A DNA stretch of 64,000 bases, taken from Linnemannia hyalina (Eukaryota > Mortierellomycota > Mortierellomycetes > Mortierellales > Mortierellaceae). The notes under the pieces are model-generated. The model had not been told where the DNA came from and did no database searches. It saw only the letters and a program-made list of their open reading frames with translations. Below, in pieces: positions 45,900-58,092 of this stretch. Positions within the stretch are counted from its first letter, which is position 1. Each line of letters opens with the position of its first letter. Where the stretch lies: the NCBI GenBank assembly GCA_019671135.1, contig JAHRHY010000003.1, positions 1,240,001 to 1,304,000 of the forward strand, read 5' to 3'. Both the position numbers and the translations under genes were made by a program.

Positions 45900-45952
45900 G
45901 AGGGTGAGTGGAAACGCGTTGGTTCGATCCGGACACCTTCAGAGAGCAAAAA

Positions 45953-45985
<33 letters not shown>

Positions 45986-47278
45986 GCACAGAGAAGAGCA
46001 AAGATCAAACAAATCGTCAACAACACAAATCGGAAAGGGTGAATGGTGCATGATGTATATTAATACTGAGCATTGGGCCAGAAGGAAGAAGAAACACACA
46101 CGACTGGTCTTCATTGTCTATCGTTGGGCCATTTGTCCGTCTCTACTTTGTCTGTCTGGATCCCTTTGGAGCCTCCTTGCCGTGTCCCGACTCATCAACC
46201 CCCCTTTTTCTTCTTTCTGCATCTCCTTGGGCGACAAAATAAAATAGAGCTCATTGCACTCCTTTGTTAGAAGTATTTCTTTTGTGTTTGCTCTCACTCG
46301 GACATACTCTTTCGCCACGCCATTGGCCATGTTGGTTGGTCCGTGAACAACTCAAGTAACGACAAGGCATTACCTTCCATACACTGGATCAAATGGGATC
46401 GTTCCTTTAGATTACTTTCCTGGCGATTTTGTTCGTCTCTTGCGCCACCCTGTCCTTGACTACTGTCCAACATTGTTGCCATGCCGCATAATCGTTATTT
46501 TCTTCATGCCTGTTCATGTCCTGAGCCCATCCCTTTGCCCAGCGCCTCCTATATCAAAATGCAAAGGTTTAAACAGCTATTTCGCGTTTCGGAATTGTAG
46601 ATACGGAGCAAGTTAATTGAATACACACAATTGATATCCAACAGAAATCAGGAGGTGGAAATAGGTGGAGGTTGCTAAGATGCACAGGGGGACCAAATCA
46701 ACAACAGAAAGGCAACATTAGTCAACGGGAGTGAGCATGAGATGGGTAGAAAACATGATTGTAAATCAAAGCTTCCGGGGCCGAATGACATGCCTGCGTT
46801 GCAATACACTGTTGGCCCTTGATAAACCTTGATAAACTAATAACCGAAAAGGAGTAACGTAAAATTCAACGGATATGACACGGCATAGCATCGCATCGCA
46901 TCGCATCATCATATAATATCTCCATCCTGGTTGACCTGCCTTTACCGTTGTCAATTTATGTTGTTATTTGTTCTCTTCAATTGCTGGTATCATTTATACC
47001 AGTTAAAAAAGATAAAATGGTTCGCCAATTCTCTCTTCCTTTTCCTTCCTTTTGCATCGAAAAGGCATATCCTCATGCATAAGTCGCAGAACTGCATGTA
47101 CTTTAGGCGAAAAGACCAACCGTCATGGTGTCCTATTAGGAGCATTAGTTTTGTAACGGCATGCTGTCCAAAAGGAGCACGAGATTCGTAACGGCATGGT
47201 AACAAGCTTGAAGGCGATGCATAAAAAAAAGTTGTTGGAATTTATTATCAAATAAGCGAGAAAAGAAAGAGGAAGCGC
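45900..47278. other. Intergenic stretch with (CA)n microsatellite
   Basis: Contains a (CA) run of about 14 units at 45954-45983 and four CATCG units near 46882. Otherwise it holds no supported gene. The right part is the 3' flank of the aspartyl-tRNA synthetase gene. Confidence 0.6.
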
Positions 47279-49740
47279 TTAAGGGAAGAGACGCTTGGGG
47301 TCGCGAGGGAACATAGAAACGCGACGAATGTTGCCCAAGTTAAGGTAGAAGAAAATGACACGCTCCAATCCGATTCCTCCGCCTCCATGTGGTGGGGCAC
47401 CCATGCGGAAGGCATCGACGTAGTGCTTGACCGACTCGGGGTCGACGTCGTGCTCCTTGGCGCGCTTGATCAAAAGTTCGGCATCGTGAATACGCTGAGC
47501 TCCCGAAAGGATCTCCTCACCACGCATGAAGAAATCGTACGAGTTGGAGTAGCCAGGGTTCTTGGGGTCGGGCATGGTGTAGAAGGGACGGACGGCGAGA
47601 GGGAACTTGTCCAACATGAAAAAGTCAGTGTGGTACTTCTCCTTGACCAACTGTCCGAGCTTGCGCTCAGTCTCGGTCGAGAGGTCGTCAAAGTCACCCA
47701 TCTCGACTCCGTTCTCGCGCAAAAGGGCGACAGCATCCTTGTACTCGAGGCGGAGAGTCTTGGGCAAGTACTGGAACTTCTCGAAGGGGTACTGGCGGTG
47801 GACAATCTCGAGCTCGGCAGCGTACTTCTCCTCGAGACCCTTGAAGATGTAGACAAAGAGCTCGTCAAAGACATCGAGAATCTCGTGGTAGTGCTCCTCA
47901 AAAGCCATCTCCAAATCGAGTCCCATGAACTCGGTCATATGACGGTGAGTGAAAGAGTTCTCGGCACGGAAAACACTGCCGACCTCGTAAACGCGCTCGA
48001 AATCTCCGCAAACAACCATCTGCTTGTAGAACTGAGGAGACTGGGCCAAGTAAGCATCGGCTATTAAGTTGTCAAGATGAACAAACAATAGGATTAGTCT
48101 GTGTTATGAAAGCAAAGGCTAAAAAACGTAAACGTACGCGAACAAAGAGCGGGACTTACTGTCGAAGTACTTGACTTTGAAGACGTTGGCACCACCTTCA
48201 CTGGCAGCTCCGATAATCTTGGGGGTATGGATCTCCATGAATCCCTTGGAGTCGAGGAAATCGCGGAAGAGCTTGCAGACACCAGCCTGGACGCGGAAAA
48301 TGGCCTGGTTGGTGATGGTCTATTGACAAGAAGGTACCAACATACTGGTGTTAATGACTGACTGTTTTCAATAATATGAAGAGTAGGTGCACAATCCATG
48401 AGAACATTTCCAGTATAAACAAGGGCCACTTACGCGGAAATCGAAAACACGGTTCTCGAGACGGGTGTGCAAGCTGACCTTGCTGAACTGGGCATCCTCA
48501 CGCTCAAATTCAGCCTCGGGACGGGAAGCATCCTCCAAGTTAAAGGGGAGACGGCCCTGAGCCTCGCTGGTGACGAACAGCTGGCTGATGGTGATCTCAG
48601 CATCCTGAACAGTGCAGCTCTTCACGGGCTCGAGAGGCTTGGCAATGATACCCTCGACGAGGACAATGGACTCGGAAGGGATGTTCTGGGCAAACTTGAC
48701 CATCTGCTTGCTGATGGCGGTCTCGTCAAAGACAACCAATCCCTGGATGGTGGCGCTGCTCTGGCGGAACTGGAAGAAGCACATCTTGTTGCCTATGTTT
48801 CATGACATCAGTTTTTTTCTCTCATTTGGTTAGTTTTATCTTTTCGTCAGCTCCGATCACCGCCGTAGGATCTGGGTCCCCGATAGTTTCCAGTTCAATC
48901 CGTTCAGGCCTTGCAGGTGTTTTCCTTGCTTACCAGTGGGACGGGAAGTCTGGACGCGGGCACGGATCCAAACCTTCTCGCCGGCGCGGCTGGCGCTGAT
49001 GTCAGTGAGACGCTCATGCTTGCGACCTATGTAAAGATTTTTTTGTCAACAAGAACAGGGAGGTGTGAGATTATTGGTCCTGCAATTTCCCACGCGATTC
49101 TTTTTTATATTGCCTTTGGTGTGGTGATCAGTTGTTGAGTATGTCGTACCAGGGCGGTCGGCAGACTGGTTGATGGCCTGCTTTCCGTAAAAGTCCTTGG
49201 AGTAATCCTATCGTAACAACAAGACAAAAACTTGTTAGCAAACAAGGCTTAAAGACACCAAAAAAACAGCAACATGGCAGCGGATCGAACAATGTTGAAT
49301 CATCAAAGGTGCGAAGAACGTACGACGGTGGCGCTGGCCTTGGCGGCAGCCTGAGCGGCGCGGGCAAGGGCATCCTTCTCGGCTCTCTCCTTCTTCAGCT
49401 TCTCCTTCTCGAGCTTCTTGAGGGCGTTCTTGGACAGGGGCTGACCGTGCTCACTGAATATGATAAAAACAATGGCACAAAGGGCGAACATGAGTGAAAA
49501 AAGAAAGGTAGGTGACATGTAAGCGATTGAGGAGTTGGGTTGAGGGTGATTTGATCCAGCTCCAACAAAACGCGAGTGAATGAGCGACAAGAGCGAAGTA
49601 TCGATTATCCAAAAGGGTGTTGTTCGTGGTAGTGGTGTTGCGGTGGTCGTCGTCTTCGCTGTAGGTGAGGTGGTAACGTACTCGAGGATAACTTCTTCGA
49701 CCTTCTTGGTGATTTCTGCGATTGCTGCGTTTTCAGCCAT
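47279..49740 (-). CDS. DPS1: Cytosolic aspartyl-tRNA synthetase
   Basis: Seven exons, 49740-49682, 49453-49324, 49207-49150, 49026-48934, 48792-48434, 48319-48160 and 48060-47279, join in phase to 546 residues, the usual size for the eukaryotic cytosolic enzyme. A Lys/Glu/Ala-rich N-terminal extension ([19 protein letters not shown]), typical of tRNA binding in lower eukaryotes, precedes the OB-fold anticodon domain ([19 protein letters not shown]-like MCFFQFRQ). The class II core has [26 protein letters not shown], motif 2 [15 protein letters not shown] (from residue 317) and motif 3 [13 protein letters not shown] (from 512). It charges tRNA-Asp with aspartate using ATP in the cytosol. The large plus-strand frame over 47387-48067 is only its antisense shadow. 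Confidence 0.97.
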
Positions 49741-50099
49741 GGTTGAGTGTGGGTTTGTTGGGAATAGGGGTGATGGAAAAGAAGAGAAGCTTCGTTCTCA
49801 AAGGTCTATTTATCTAAAAACATGGCTCCTTCATGACGTTGAATGAACAGTCACTCGCTCAATTGCTTCTTGGTCTCAAGCCAATGAATTATTTCACGCC
49901 TTGCTTGTCTGCTTGTCCCTGGCACACATACGTATCGACCCTTCACTTCTCTTTCATCAACACAACACGTCTACCAAGTGACAGACTCAGCACTCATCCT
50001 TGACGCACACCAGACCAACAAGCGACAAAAAACAGCGAACGAGCAACAAAAAGGAAAACTTCTTCCTCACGTCGTCATCATCAGCCTCCTTTTACCGTC

Positions 50100-51767
50100 A
50101 TGCTGGCTACTGGTCCCTCCGGTATGGAGCCTTACTGACTCGCCCTTGAGTCCGCTGTGACTCAACAAGAACACACACTTTCATTTTCGATCCTTGCTCC
50201 TTGACTGAGCCCCATTTTTATTTTATTTTTCTCCAATGCGAACGTCAACTTCAATACTAACGTTGTTTTGTTATCTCTCTCTTTCTCTTCTTGCGTAATA
50301 CCCAATCGTGGGGATAATAGGATTTTACAATGCTCCAACGACCAAAGGTGCTCTACTGGTGGTCGGAGGGCTCACACTCCTGTCGTCCATCTTCCAAATA
50401 AAGACCGATTTCCATCTGCAACTCGTCCCACACCTCACCACACATCATCAGGTATCATCCAATCTACCCTTTGTTGTAGCGTCTGCCGTATTCCTAGAAA
50501 CAATTGAGCAGTTTGATAACAATATCTTTTACCTTGAACGCAACTAGTTCTGGCGCCTAATCACATCCCATTTTGTGTTCTCGAGCTCGACGGAGATGCT
50601 ATTTGGCGGCCTAATTATCTACCATCTCAGGATCATTGAACGCCTCTTTGGACCCGCCAAATATGTGGTAAGCAGGAACCTTCAGGATTAAGCATCGGAG
50701 ATCCACCACGATGACGCTTGTGTACTTGACGCCGAAGTTAGCCCAGATGTGACTAGTAGTAGTACTAACGCGTAGCGTCTGTTTTCACTTTGACACAGGC
50801 CTTCTTGTTTGTCTCGGCGGTGACATGCACACTCTTGAATATTGCAGTGCTGGTTACAGGAAGCCCATTAGGACTCAATGTCCTGCCTGCAGGACCCTAT
50901 GGTGTTCTTTTTGCGGCACTCTATCAATTCTACCGCGTCATTCCTACCATGTACGAGTTCAAGGTCTTTGGAATCGCATTCACGGACAAGGTTTTCATGT
51001 ATGCCCTTGCCACACAGGTACGCTGCCCACTTCGCACTCACTTTTGTATTCATGTGCCCTGTCGACGTCCGGTCTCTTAGTTATCTCCTACTGAGGAAAT
51101 CGACTAACGCATTTATCCTTCTATTAGTTGATCTTGTCGCACATGCCAGGATCGCTTGCGTCGGCTGTCTGCGGGCTGTTGGCAGGAGCTATCTACAGGA
51201 GCGACATGGCTGGCACCAGGAGATGGCGTTTCCCAGAACCCATCAAGAGACTGGCCATCAAGCTGCTCTTGCCCATTTTCTCGTCTTCGCCCGCTATCCG
51301 ATCAACAGCCACTACCTTTGAGAACCGGTCGTCGTCCTCTTCCAGGACATCCGATCGTCCAGCTCAAGCCATGCGGGTAAGTCAGACCTCTTCTCCTCCC
51401 AATCTGCAAAACCGATCGATCTGAAACTTGCAACTTCCCTGTTGGAATTTGGCCTTGAAAATGCGATTAGGACAGACTTACCTAACGACCATGGTCATTT
51501 TCAATTGATACATAGGAATACTTGGATGTGCTGTCGACAGGAGGAGCAGCTCAGGGAGCAACACCACGGGCACCATCTGAAAGCGATGTGGCGACGCTGC
51601 AGAGCATTTTCACGACGGCGACTCAGGAGCAGGCTACCCAGGCGCTCAATGCTACCAACAACAATCTGGAGGCGGCCGTTCAGTACCTTCTCGACAACCC
51701 TGCACCTGTACCTGCACCTGCGCCAACAACTCCTGCACCTGCACCTGCACCGCCAGCGTCGTCGTAG
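50100..51767 (+). CDS. Dsc2/UBAC2-like rhomboid-fold membrane protein with UBA domain
   Basis: Six exons, 50100-50121, 50321-50451, 50548-50667, 50799-51017, 51128-51376 and 51516-51767, join in phase to 330 residues. The tiny first exon encodes MLATGPSG, which continues FYNAPTTKG and closely parallels the N-terminus of UBAC2 (SSGLYKAPLSK). It then has WRLITSHFVFSS, RIIERLFGPAKY and several helices of the inactive rhomboid fold, a Ser-rich linker, and a C-terminal UBA domain at about 268-308 (LNATNNNLEAAVQYLLDN) followed by Pro-Ala repeats. In fission yeast Dsc2 belongs to the Golgi/endosome Dsc ubiquitin-ligase complex; UBAC2 acts in ER quality control. The UBA would bind ubiquitin. AATAAA lies just after the stop. 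Confidence 0.92.
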
Positions 51768-52389
51768 AGGCAGTCATTTCTGGATATCTCTACCAGCCTT
51801 TTACAAATAAAAGTTGGCGGCGCAGTTTAATATAACGGAATATCAGTGTCAATATCGACGTTTGCGGATTCAATGGGTATGTTGGAAGCAGTTGTCATCC
51901 TGGGATTATGAGCAAGCCATTCTAGGCCCATACCTATGCTGGTATTGTTGTTCCTGAGGCCATGTGGGCAGGGTGGACAAAGGCGACATTACTCGGTTGA
52001 GTCGTCTGGCGCAATTCCAAAAAGGCAGGCGGGTTGACCCTGAGAGCTGTTTCTGTGTCCATTTGGGGGGGTTTTCCCTGCCTTCCCTTCTTATGTTTGC
52101 TCTCCTCTTTTGCCTCTTGCCTCTTGCTCTCAAGTATTTTGCTTGTGGGTTGAAAGGATTTGGGTTCTCTTGCCTCTTTTTATTGCTGTCTTAGAGAGAC
52201 AATGGCCTCACGCCGAAGGCGAGTTTACCAATTGTAAAAAAGAGAGACAAAAGGCGAACATAAAAGAGTGAATGGGGGTATTGTTGTTGTTTTTATTGTG
52301 CGACTCTATTTGTCAGGAACAATAAGGAAAGAAACCGGCCTCTCCCTTTTCGCTCCTTTCAATGCTCGTCTTCTCGACTCAGAACTAAC

Positions 52390-53258
52390 TTAAAGTCTGT
52401 TCAAGAAGTTGCGCTTGGCGTAGGTCTCCTTGGGCTTGGGGACAGCAGGGGGAGTAGGCGTCTTGGGCTTGGGGGTAGGCGTCTTGGGCTTGGGGGTAGG
52501 CTTCTTGGTGGGCTTGGGGGTAGGCTTCTTGGGCTTGTGGATGGGCTTCTTGGGCTTGGGAGTGTGCTTCTTGGGCTTGGGAGTATGCTTCTTGGGCTTG
52601 GGAGTAGGCTTCTTGGGCTTGGGAGTAGGCTTCTTGACAGGCTTGGTGGGCTTGGGAGTAGGCTTCTTGACGGGCGTGGTGGGCTTGGGGGTAGGCTTCT
52701 TGGCGGGCGTGGTGGGCTCCTTGGGGCCCAAGACGCACAAGGGGTGGCCGACATCCAAGTTAGCGCAGTCGCCGCGGAGCTTGTTGTTCCACTTCAACAA
52801 GTTTGCGAAAGTGGTTCCGTTGTCACCGGCACTGTTTTTGTGATGGATTGTGGAGAAGTAGATAAAAGGGGAGGAATTAATATCCGTGCAGATGTACAGC
52901 TGGTGTAGCGGAGACTTTTTTTTTTGCTGGTCATCTTTTTTTTTTTTCCCCTATGGTCGCATCTCTTGCTCATTCGCGCCCATGTTGAAAGAAAACTGAA
53001 AGTCGACACTTACAACTGGATGCAGCCAGTGTCGGTGGACTTGACAACGACGGTCTTCTGGCAGCCTAGAGGGATGAACAAAATAAAACGCGAGTTCAAT
53101 TGGTCAGCTCTGATGTGTCTAGTTCACTGAGGTCAAGACACGCGTCGTGCTGTAGAAAGATTAAAAAGGGTGAACTCACCCTCGACGGGGATAGGGACGA
53201 CAGCCATGGCCGAGGAGGCGACGGCAGCGAGGGCGATGAGAGCGGTGGTGAACTTCAT
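52390..53258 (-). CDS. Secreted LysM protein with Lys-Pro repeat tail
   Basis: Three exons, 53258-53180, 53065-53014 and 52831-52390, join in phase to 190 residues. It begins with a signal peptide ([19 protein letters not shown]). The middle forms one LysM-like module with four cysteines: [34 protein letters not shown] and VGHPLCV, plus GCQK near the start. LysM modules bind chitin-type glycans. The rest, about 90 residues, repeats KKPTPKP and variants ([18 protein letters not shown]). This basic polyproline tail could bind acidic cell-wall polymers. The short middle exon carries [17 protein letters not shown]. The repeat DNA is nearly perfect at 12-15-base scale, so length polymorphism is likely. 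Confidence 0.87.
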
Positions 53259-56200
53259 GATGATAGTTTTAGAGTAGGGAAGGTGTTGAGGGTATGGAGA
53301 TGGTAAAGGGTATGTAAGGGTGGGTTGGCTAGGTTTAGCTGTGTGGGGGGTAAGTTGGAAGGGGAAGGGTTGCTTAAAGGAAAAAAAAATATGGCAACCG
53401 GGGGTTCTTTTATACCTAGAATGTAAGCCGAGGCTGTTGGGACCATGCTTGTTGTGTACCCTGGTGGTGGAAGTCGACAGAGATGTGGTACAGGGGCAAC
53501 TTTGTGTGCTCTCGCTGTCCACTCGCCGTTTTCCCTTTGGCAATCGTTATTTTACAGTTTAGAGACATTTGGTGAGAGATGAGCCGGTTCCTCATTCAAG
53601 AGGCGACCCTTTGGTTGATTGGTGGGAGTGAGAGAGTTTTTTACATGAATGTGGCCTATCTCTCCTGCCTTGAGACGAATAATAGATGCAGGGAAATTGC
53701 ACCACAAATGGCACCACAAATAGCATCCATAAAGTTTCCTCTTCTGGCCAGATGGTATGAATGGAGAGAAGAAAATGGCAAAATTGTGCCTGTGTCAAGG
53801 AAAAGTACATTGGCATACATACACAAAAGAGAACTAGTGCGATTTGAAGGGTCGGGCTCAGGGTGTTGTTCATTCATTCAGGCAACAGAGACGAAAAATC
53901 GCCCGGGGACCTGACGCTGTCAGCGTCAACGAGACAAAAATAAAAGAAAAATCCACCATGGGACCTGACTGCAAATGAGTGAGAGGGAGGGGAAGGACTT
54001 GTTGCGAAAATGGTAGGTCATGAAGCAAATGGTGGGACAGAACAAAAGAGTCGATCGACCATGCTTCCATGTCCCCTCTTCTCTACAGAAATTCAGATAT
54101 AAGCATGCGTCGGAGTACCCCCCATGATTGCCGACACTGACAATAGCCGCCCGCCTCGATCGCCCAATCCCATTTTGGATGCTGCATGCGAATGCCAAAA
54201 AAATAATAATGAAATTTCGAGTTACAAAAATAACCAGTCGTCGCATAAAAATGAAAACAGCCTGAACAAGGGTGTTAGGACTGGGACAATGACCGGACGA
54301 GAAACTCACTTTTTGAAGCAGCGCGAACGCGAACGCCCTCTTTCCTATCGTACCACTATCGATGAGTAGGGCGTAAGCAATTGCTTTTCTGTGTTGTTGG
54401 GCGTCGACCAAGTTTTTATTACAGACAGCCCTGGAAAAAAATTGGGTGAGTCGTGGCAAATTCCAAGGTTGGAGAGACAAAAGGAAAAGAATGGTTCCAG
54501 GTCCAATGTCGAACAAATATTCCCCATTATTGATGTCTCGCTCGGTATGAGAGAAAGACGACAAGGGCAACAAAGGAATGCTCCCCGTCAACAACAGACC
54601 TGTCTCGTTTCCATCACGTTCCTTTCAATTGGACGAGTGTCCTCAAAAGAAGCCGAAATTTGGGGGGCTCCCACGGCCGTGGAAGCCTGTTTTTTTTCTG
54701 AAACCAAAAACCCTTACAAAAACCCATAAGGACCGCACTAACAGCATGAAAAGATCTCGGCCTCTTTTAGGGATTTCCAATTGCATCTCAAACCGAAACA
54801 AGGAAAACAAGGTGCATAGCAAGCACGCTGGATAACATGGTCAAAGAAACAACCATAATAGTCTTGCCCTTTTCCTAAACTCTCAAGACTAGTATTGCTT
54901 TTTCTTAATTTTCTATCCCACTTTCTCTTTCCACATCTATGACCATGAGCATGAATCTAAAAGGAGCCCTTTCATTAATCTGCCAATACACCAATTTCCA
55001 CCTCTTTTCATTGCAAATGTAGCTAGCGTGAACCCTCTTTTCATTCTTTTAGGGCTAATGTTCATAAATAAAAATGGATGTTGGTAACAAGTGGCAGGGT
55101 CCAGAGGTACAAACAAAACAATGGTCTAGACATGCATAGACCGGAGATATTTTGTTGAGGAGCAAAGACGAAGCCTCTTGCATTCCATGCCTGTGTGTTT
55201 GTTGGGTGACTTGTCCGTTCCGACACCCTCAAAATTAAAGTTTGAGCACCCACTGTAATTTAATAAAATTGCAGAGACCAACCGACCATTGCTCAATGCC
55301 AACAAAATAAAAAAGTACCTTCTTGGTCGCCACCTTCATAGTTCGCTCGAGGCATGTTCTTGGTACTCATGCCTTATGAGTAAAGGGCCATTTTTTCCTG
55401 ACACAGTACAAGTCCACACTTCGAGACCTACACGACTGGAAAAAATGCTCAACGGTGTGTTTTTTTTTAGACGAATGGAATGAAGGCTCCCTGGCATGTC
55501 AATAATCCTCCGCTTTAAGTGTCACCTTTTTCGCCTAGGGCTTCGGAATGAAGAGATAGACAGATGAGCTAGGAATATCACGTTCCAACTACGCGATCCT
55601 ATTGTTATGCTTCAAACGTGGATCTCTATTATCCGCAATGTGTTCTCGCAAACTATTTTTCATCTCGCTTCTCGTCTCTCACACGCGACCATCAGTTCTT
55701 TCCTATTGTTGTCTAAAATCAAGGATTGCCAACACATCCATCCATGGCTCCTATGTCAATCAGAACGCTGGTCTTTGGACGCTGTCTACTACTATCTTGT
55801 TTCTCTTTTTCTTGACTTACTTATATCCTCTTTCGCTTCACACATTTCCCTGACATCATGTAGTCTCCTCCCAACTTCCATAAATACCTTGATGGTATCC
55901 ATCCCTAACAGCTTGGAATCAAAGGGCTGCTGGGCACCTTCTCACTCTTCACCAGCGCACGTCACGTTGCTGTGTTCCTGTGCTGATAGGGTTATTTATT
56001 GCAATTGATCACCGACCAAATGAACTTTTTCCAATAATAATCTGTTTCATCCTGAGGGTGGCTGAGCCGCCAGAGGTTGATGATAAACACTGATTTCTGA
56101 GGGCGAAACCTGAAGCAGTATCTCGGTGTCTTGTTGGGTGGGCGAGGAAGAAGGAGAACAGAATGGGGACGAGTCAAAGTGTTTTGGTTGGGGGGGGGGT

Positions 56201-56645
56201 CTTTGCCGAATGTGTACGAGGAGGAGTTAAAGGTAGGTGGAACCCTCTCAAGACAATAAAAAAAATGAGTGGAGAAAGGTGAGCAAAGGATTTCCCGGTA
56301 TATCTAAGGTTTCGTTTGCAGTTGCAGGGGAGTCAACGTTTTTCCTTTCTTTGATTAGAGGTGGTACAGGTTGGACCGCCTGACCAACGAAAAGTTGTCG
56401 AGACAAGTCAACATGGCTCTCATTAATAAAAAGATAGCTCCCTCTTCTCTTTAGCTTCAGAGCGCAATAACGGACAATAGGACTAAAGCAGGGTGCTACG
56501 AATAGCATTTGTCCTTGACTCTTTGACTCCTCCATTCCGATGACCAGGGGATGGAATATAAAAGGAGGAGCAAAGTGGAACAGTTCCCCTCAGGCCTCTG
56601 CTTCCCCACACACACACACATACACATACACGCACACGCACACGC

Positions 56646-56689
<44 letters not shown>

Positions 56690-56728
56690 CTCTCCCTTAC
56701 CTTACCTTACACTCCTAAACTCCTAAAC
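53259..56728. other. Intergenic region, no supported gene
   Basis: Short frames on both strands (the largest on the minus strand over 53926-54594) have no codon pattern, motif or splice logic I can support. The left end is the promoter of the LysM gene. The right end, from about 56607, is the CA-rich leader of the next gene. Confidence 0.5.
56607..56690. repeat. (CA)n microsatellite in the 5' leader
   Basis: An interrupted CA array (with TACACA and CGCACA variants) of about 80 bases, ending roughly 40 bases upstream of the ATG at 56729. TATAAAA-like sequence is seen at about 56558, so the array probably lies in the transcribed leader. Confidence 0.9.
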
Positions 56729-57357
56729 ATGGTTGCCATCACCAAGTCCGTCCTCCTTTTATTGGGAACAGCCATCGCCTTTGCTTCTGCTGCTGCTGCC
56801 CCTGCCCCAGTCTATTCAGCCAAGGAGATGTCCCAAGTCATCGACTGCCAAACGCAGTGCGTCGCCTTCACTCCTCCATTTAGCCATAAGCCCGACATCA
56901 CCGTGAAGCAATACATGAAGGTTAAGGACTACGGCAGAATGTCCTACATGATGAAGAACATGCGTCCTCACATCAAGGTACAGTCCATGTTTGAATATCT
57001 ATCCATCACTCTCTTACAATGTTTTTTATCTTCACATGAGCTGATGAATTAATATTATTTTTTAAACAAAATGATCTATAGCCATGCGTCAAGGAACTCC
57101 TGAAGTTGAAGGGCAAGGCTTCCAAGGTCACCAAGGACAAGTTTGAGGCCTACGTTTTGTGCAACTCCAAGACTCTGACCAAGAACGAGGATGTCTACTT
57201 CGCCAAGAACTTCAACTGGAAGAAGGAAGGATTCACCAAGAAGGAATGGACTCAATTCAGGAACCACACCTTGCCTGGATTCAGAAAGGCACTCCACATC
57301 TGCCGTGGTGGATGCCGCAGAATCCACTTTGCCCACAAGGGACCCCCAAAGCCTTAA
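56729..57357 (+). CDS. Small secreted six-cysteine protein, unknown function
   Basis: Two exons, 56729-56977 and 57082-57357, join in phase to 174 residues. The signal peptide is MVAITKSVLLLLGTAIAFA followed by an Ala/Pro stretch. The mature part is basic (many Lys) with six cysteines in pairs (DCQTQC, PC, LC, HICRGGC), enough for three disulfides. It contains TLTKNEDVYFAKNF and TKKEWTQFRNHTLPGFRK. No family is recognised. Size, secretion and even cysteine count fit the small secreted proteins fungi use at the surface or in interactions, but no such role is shown. The start follows a CA-rich leader and ACTCCTAAAC repeats. Confidence 0.85.
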
Positions 57358-58092
57358 ATATCATCTTCCCCTTTCTCTCTCTCCCTCCTTACTTGAGATT
57401 TGGTTTCAATTACATTACTATTTATTTTGCTTGCTTTGTTTCTAGATTGTAGTTTCGTTTGTCGACAAATAATATAGTGGATTTCACGCAAAATTATCAA
57501 TTTATGATCAATGTTATTCTTGGTATAAAAAGTGCGAGCCAAAAAGGCCTATTCAATTAAGCGAAGTTGATACTGGCGAAAAGCATACCCTATTCTCCAG
57601 CCTCACCCGCACCTAACCAACACACACACAACACACTCTCTTCAGAAAGACAACACTCGATCTCTTTTTTTCTTCCCTTCACATTCTATACATCTGTTCC
57701 CTTTTCTACACGACACTGAACGACAACCCCACTACATTATACGCAGATTAGCGGCTTATAATGGTTTATAGATTTTTTTATTCCGAGCACGATAGACAGT
57801 TATAAACCAGTCACATATGTGTGAATAGATTGTTTCATGTGCCCTCTCCTCTCGTGCCTGTGCCTGAACACATTGAGAACTGCGTTGCCCTCCTGCTTAC
57901 ATCACACTCTCTGCTCTCTATTCCTCTCTGCTCTTCCTTCCCTCTATCCCTAGGTCCTTCTATCATCACTCTCTCTACTCCCCTCTCTACTATCCTCTTC
58001 TCTCCTCCTTCCCTCAGCTTTGCCCTCACCCTGCTCCTAACCATATGTAGAGCGAGCTGACATGTAACACTGTGATAGACCAAGGATGGTGT

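Noticed and set aside
45914..45940. GGTTCGATCC, resembling a tRNA B box
   Set aside because: No A box at the proper distance and no cloverleaf can be folded around it.
47387..48067. 226-codon plus-strand frame
   Set aside because: Antisense shadow of the aspartyl-tRNA synthetase last exon, which has unmistakable class II motifs.
52430..52843. Gly/Leu/Val-repeat protein on the plus strand
   Set aside because: Antisense of the Lys-Pro repeat exon of the LysM gene; no leader or signal of its own.
53926..54594. 222-codon minus-strand frame
   Set aside because: No recognisable motif, and overlapped by comparable frames on the other strand; not distinguishable from chance.
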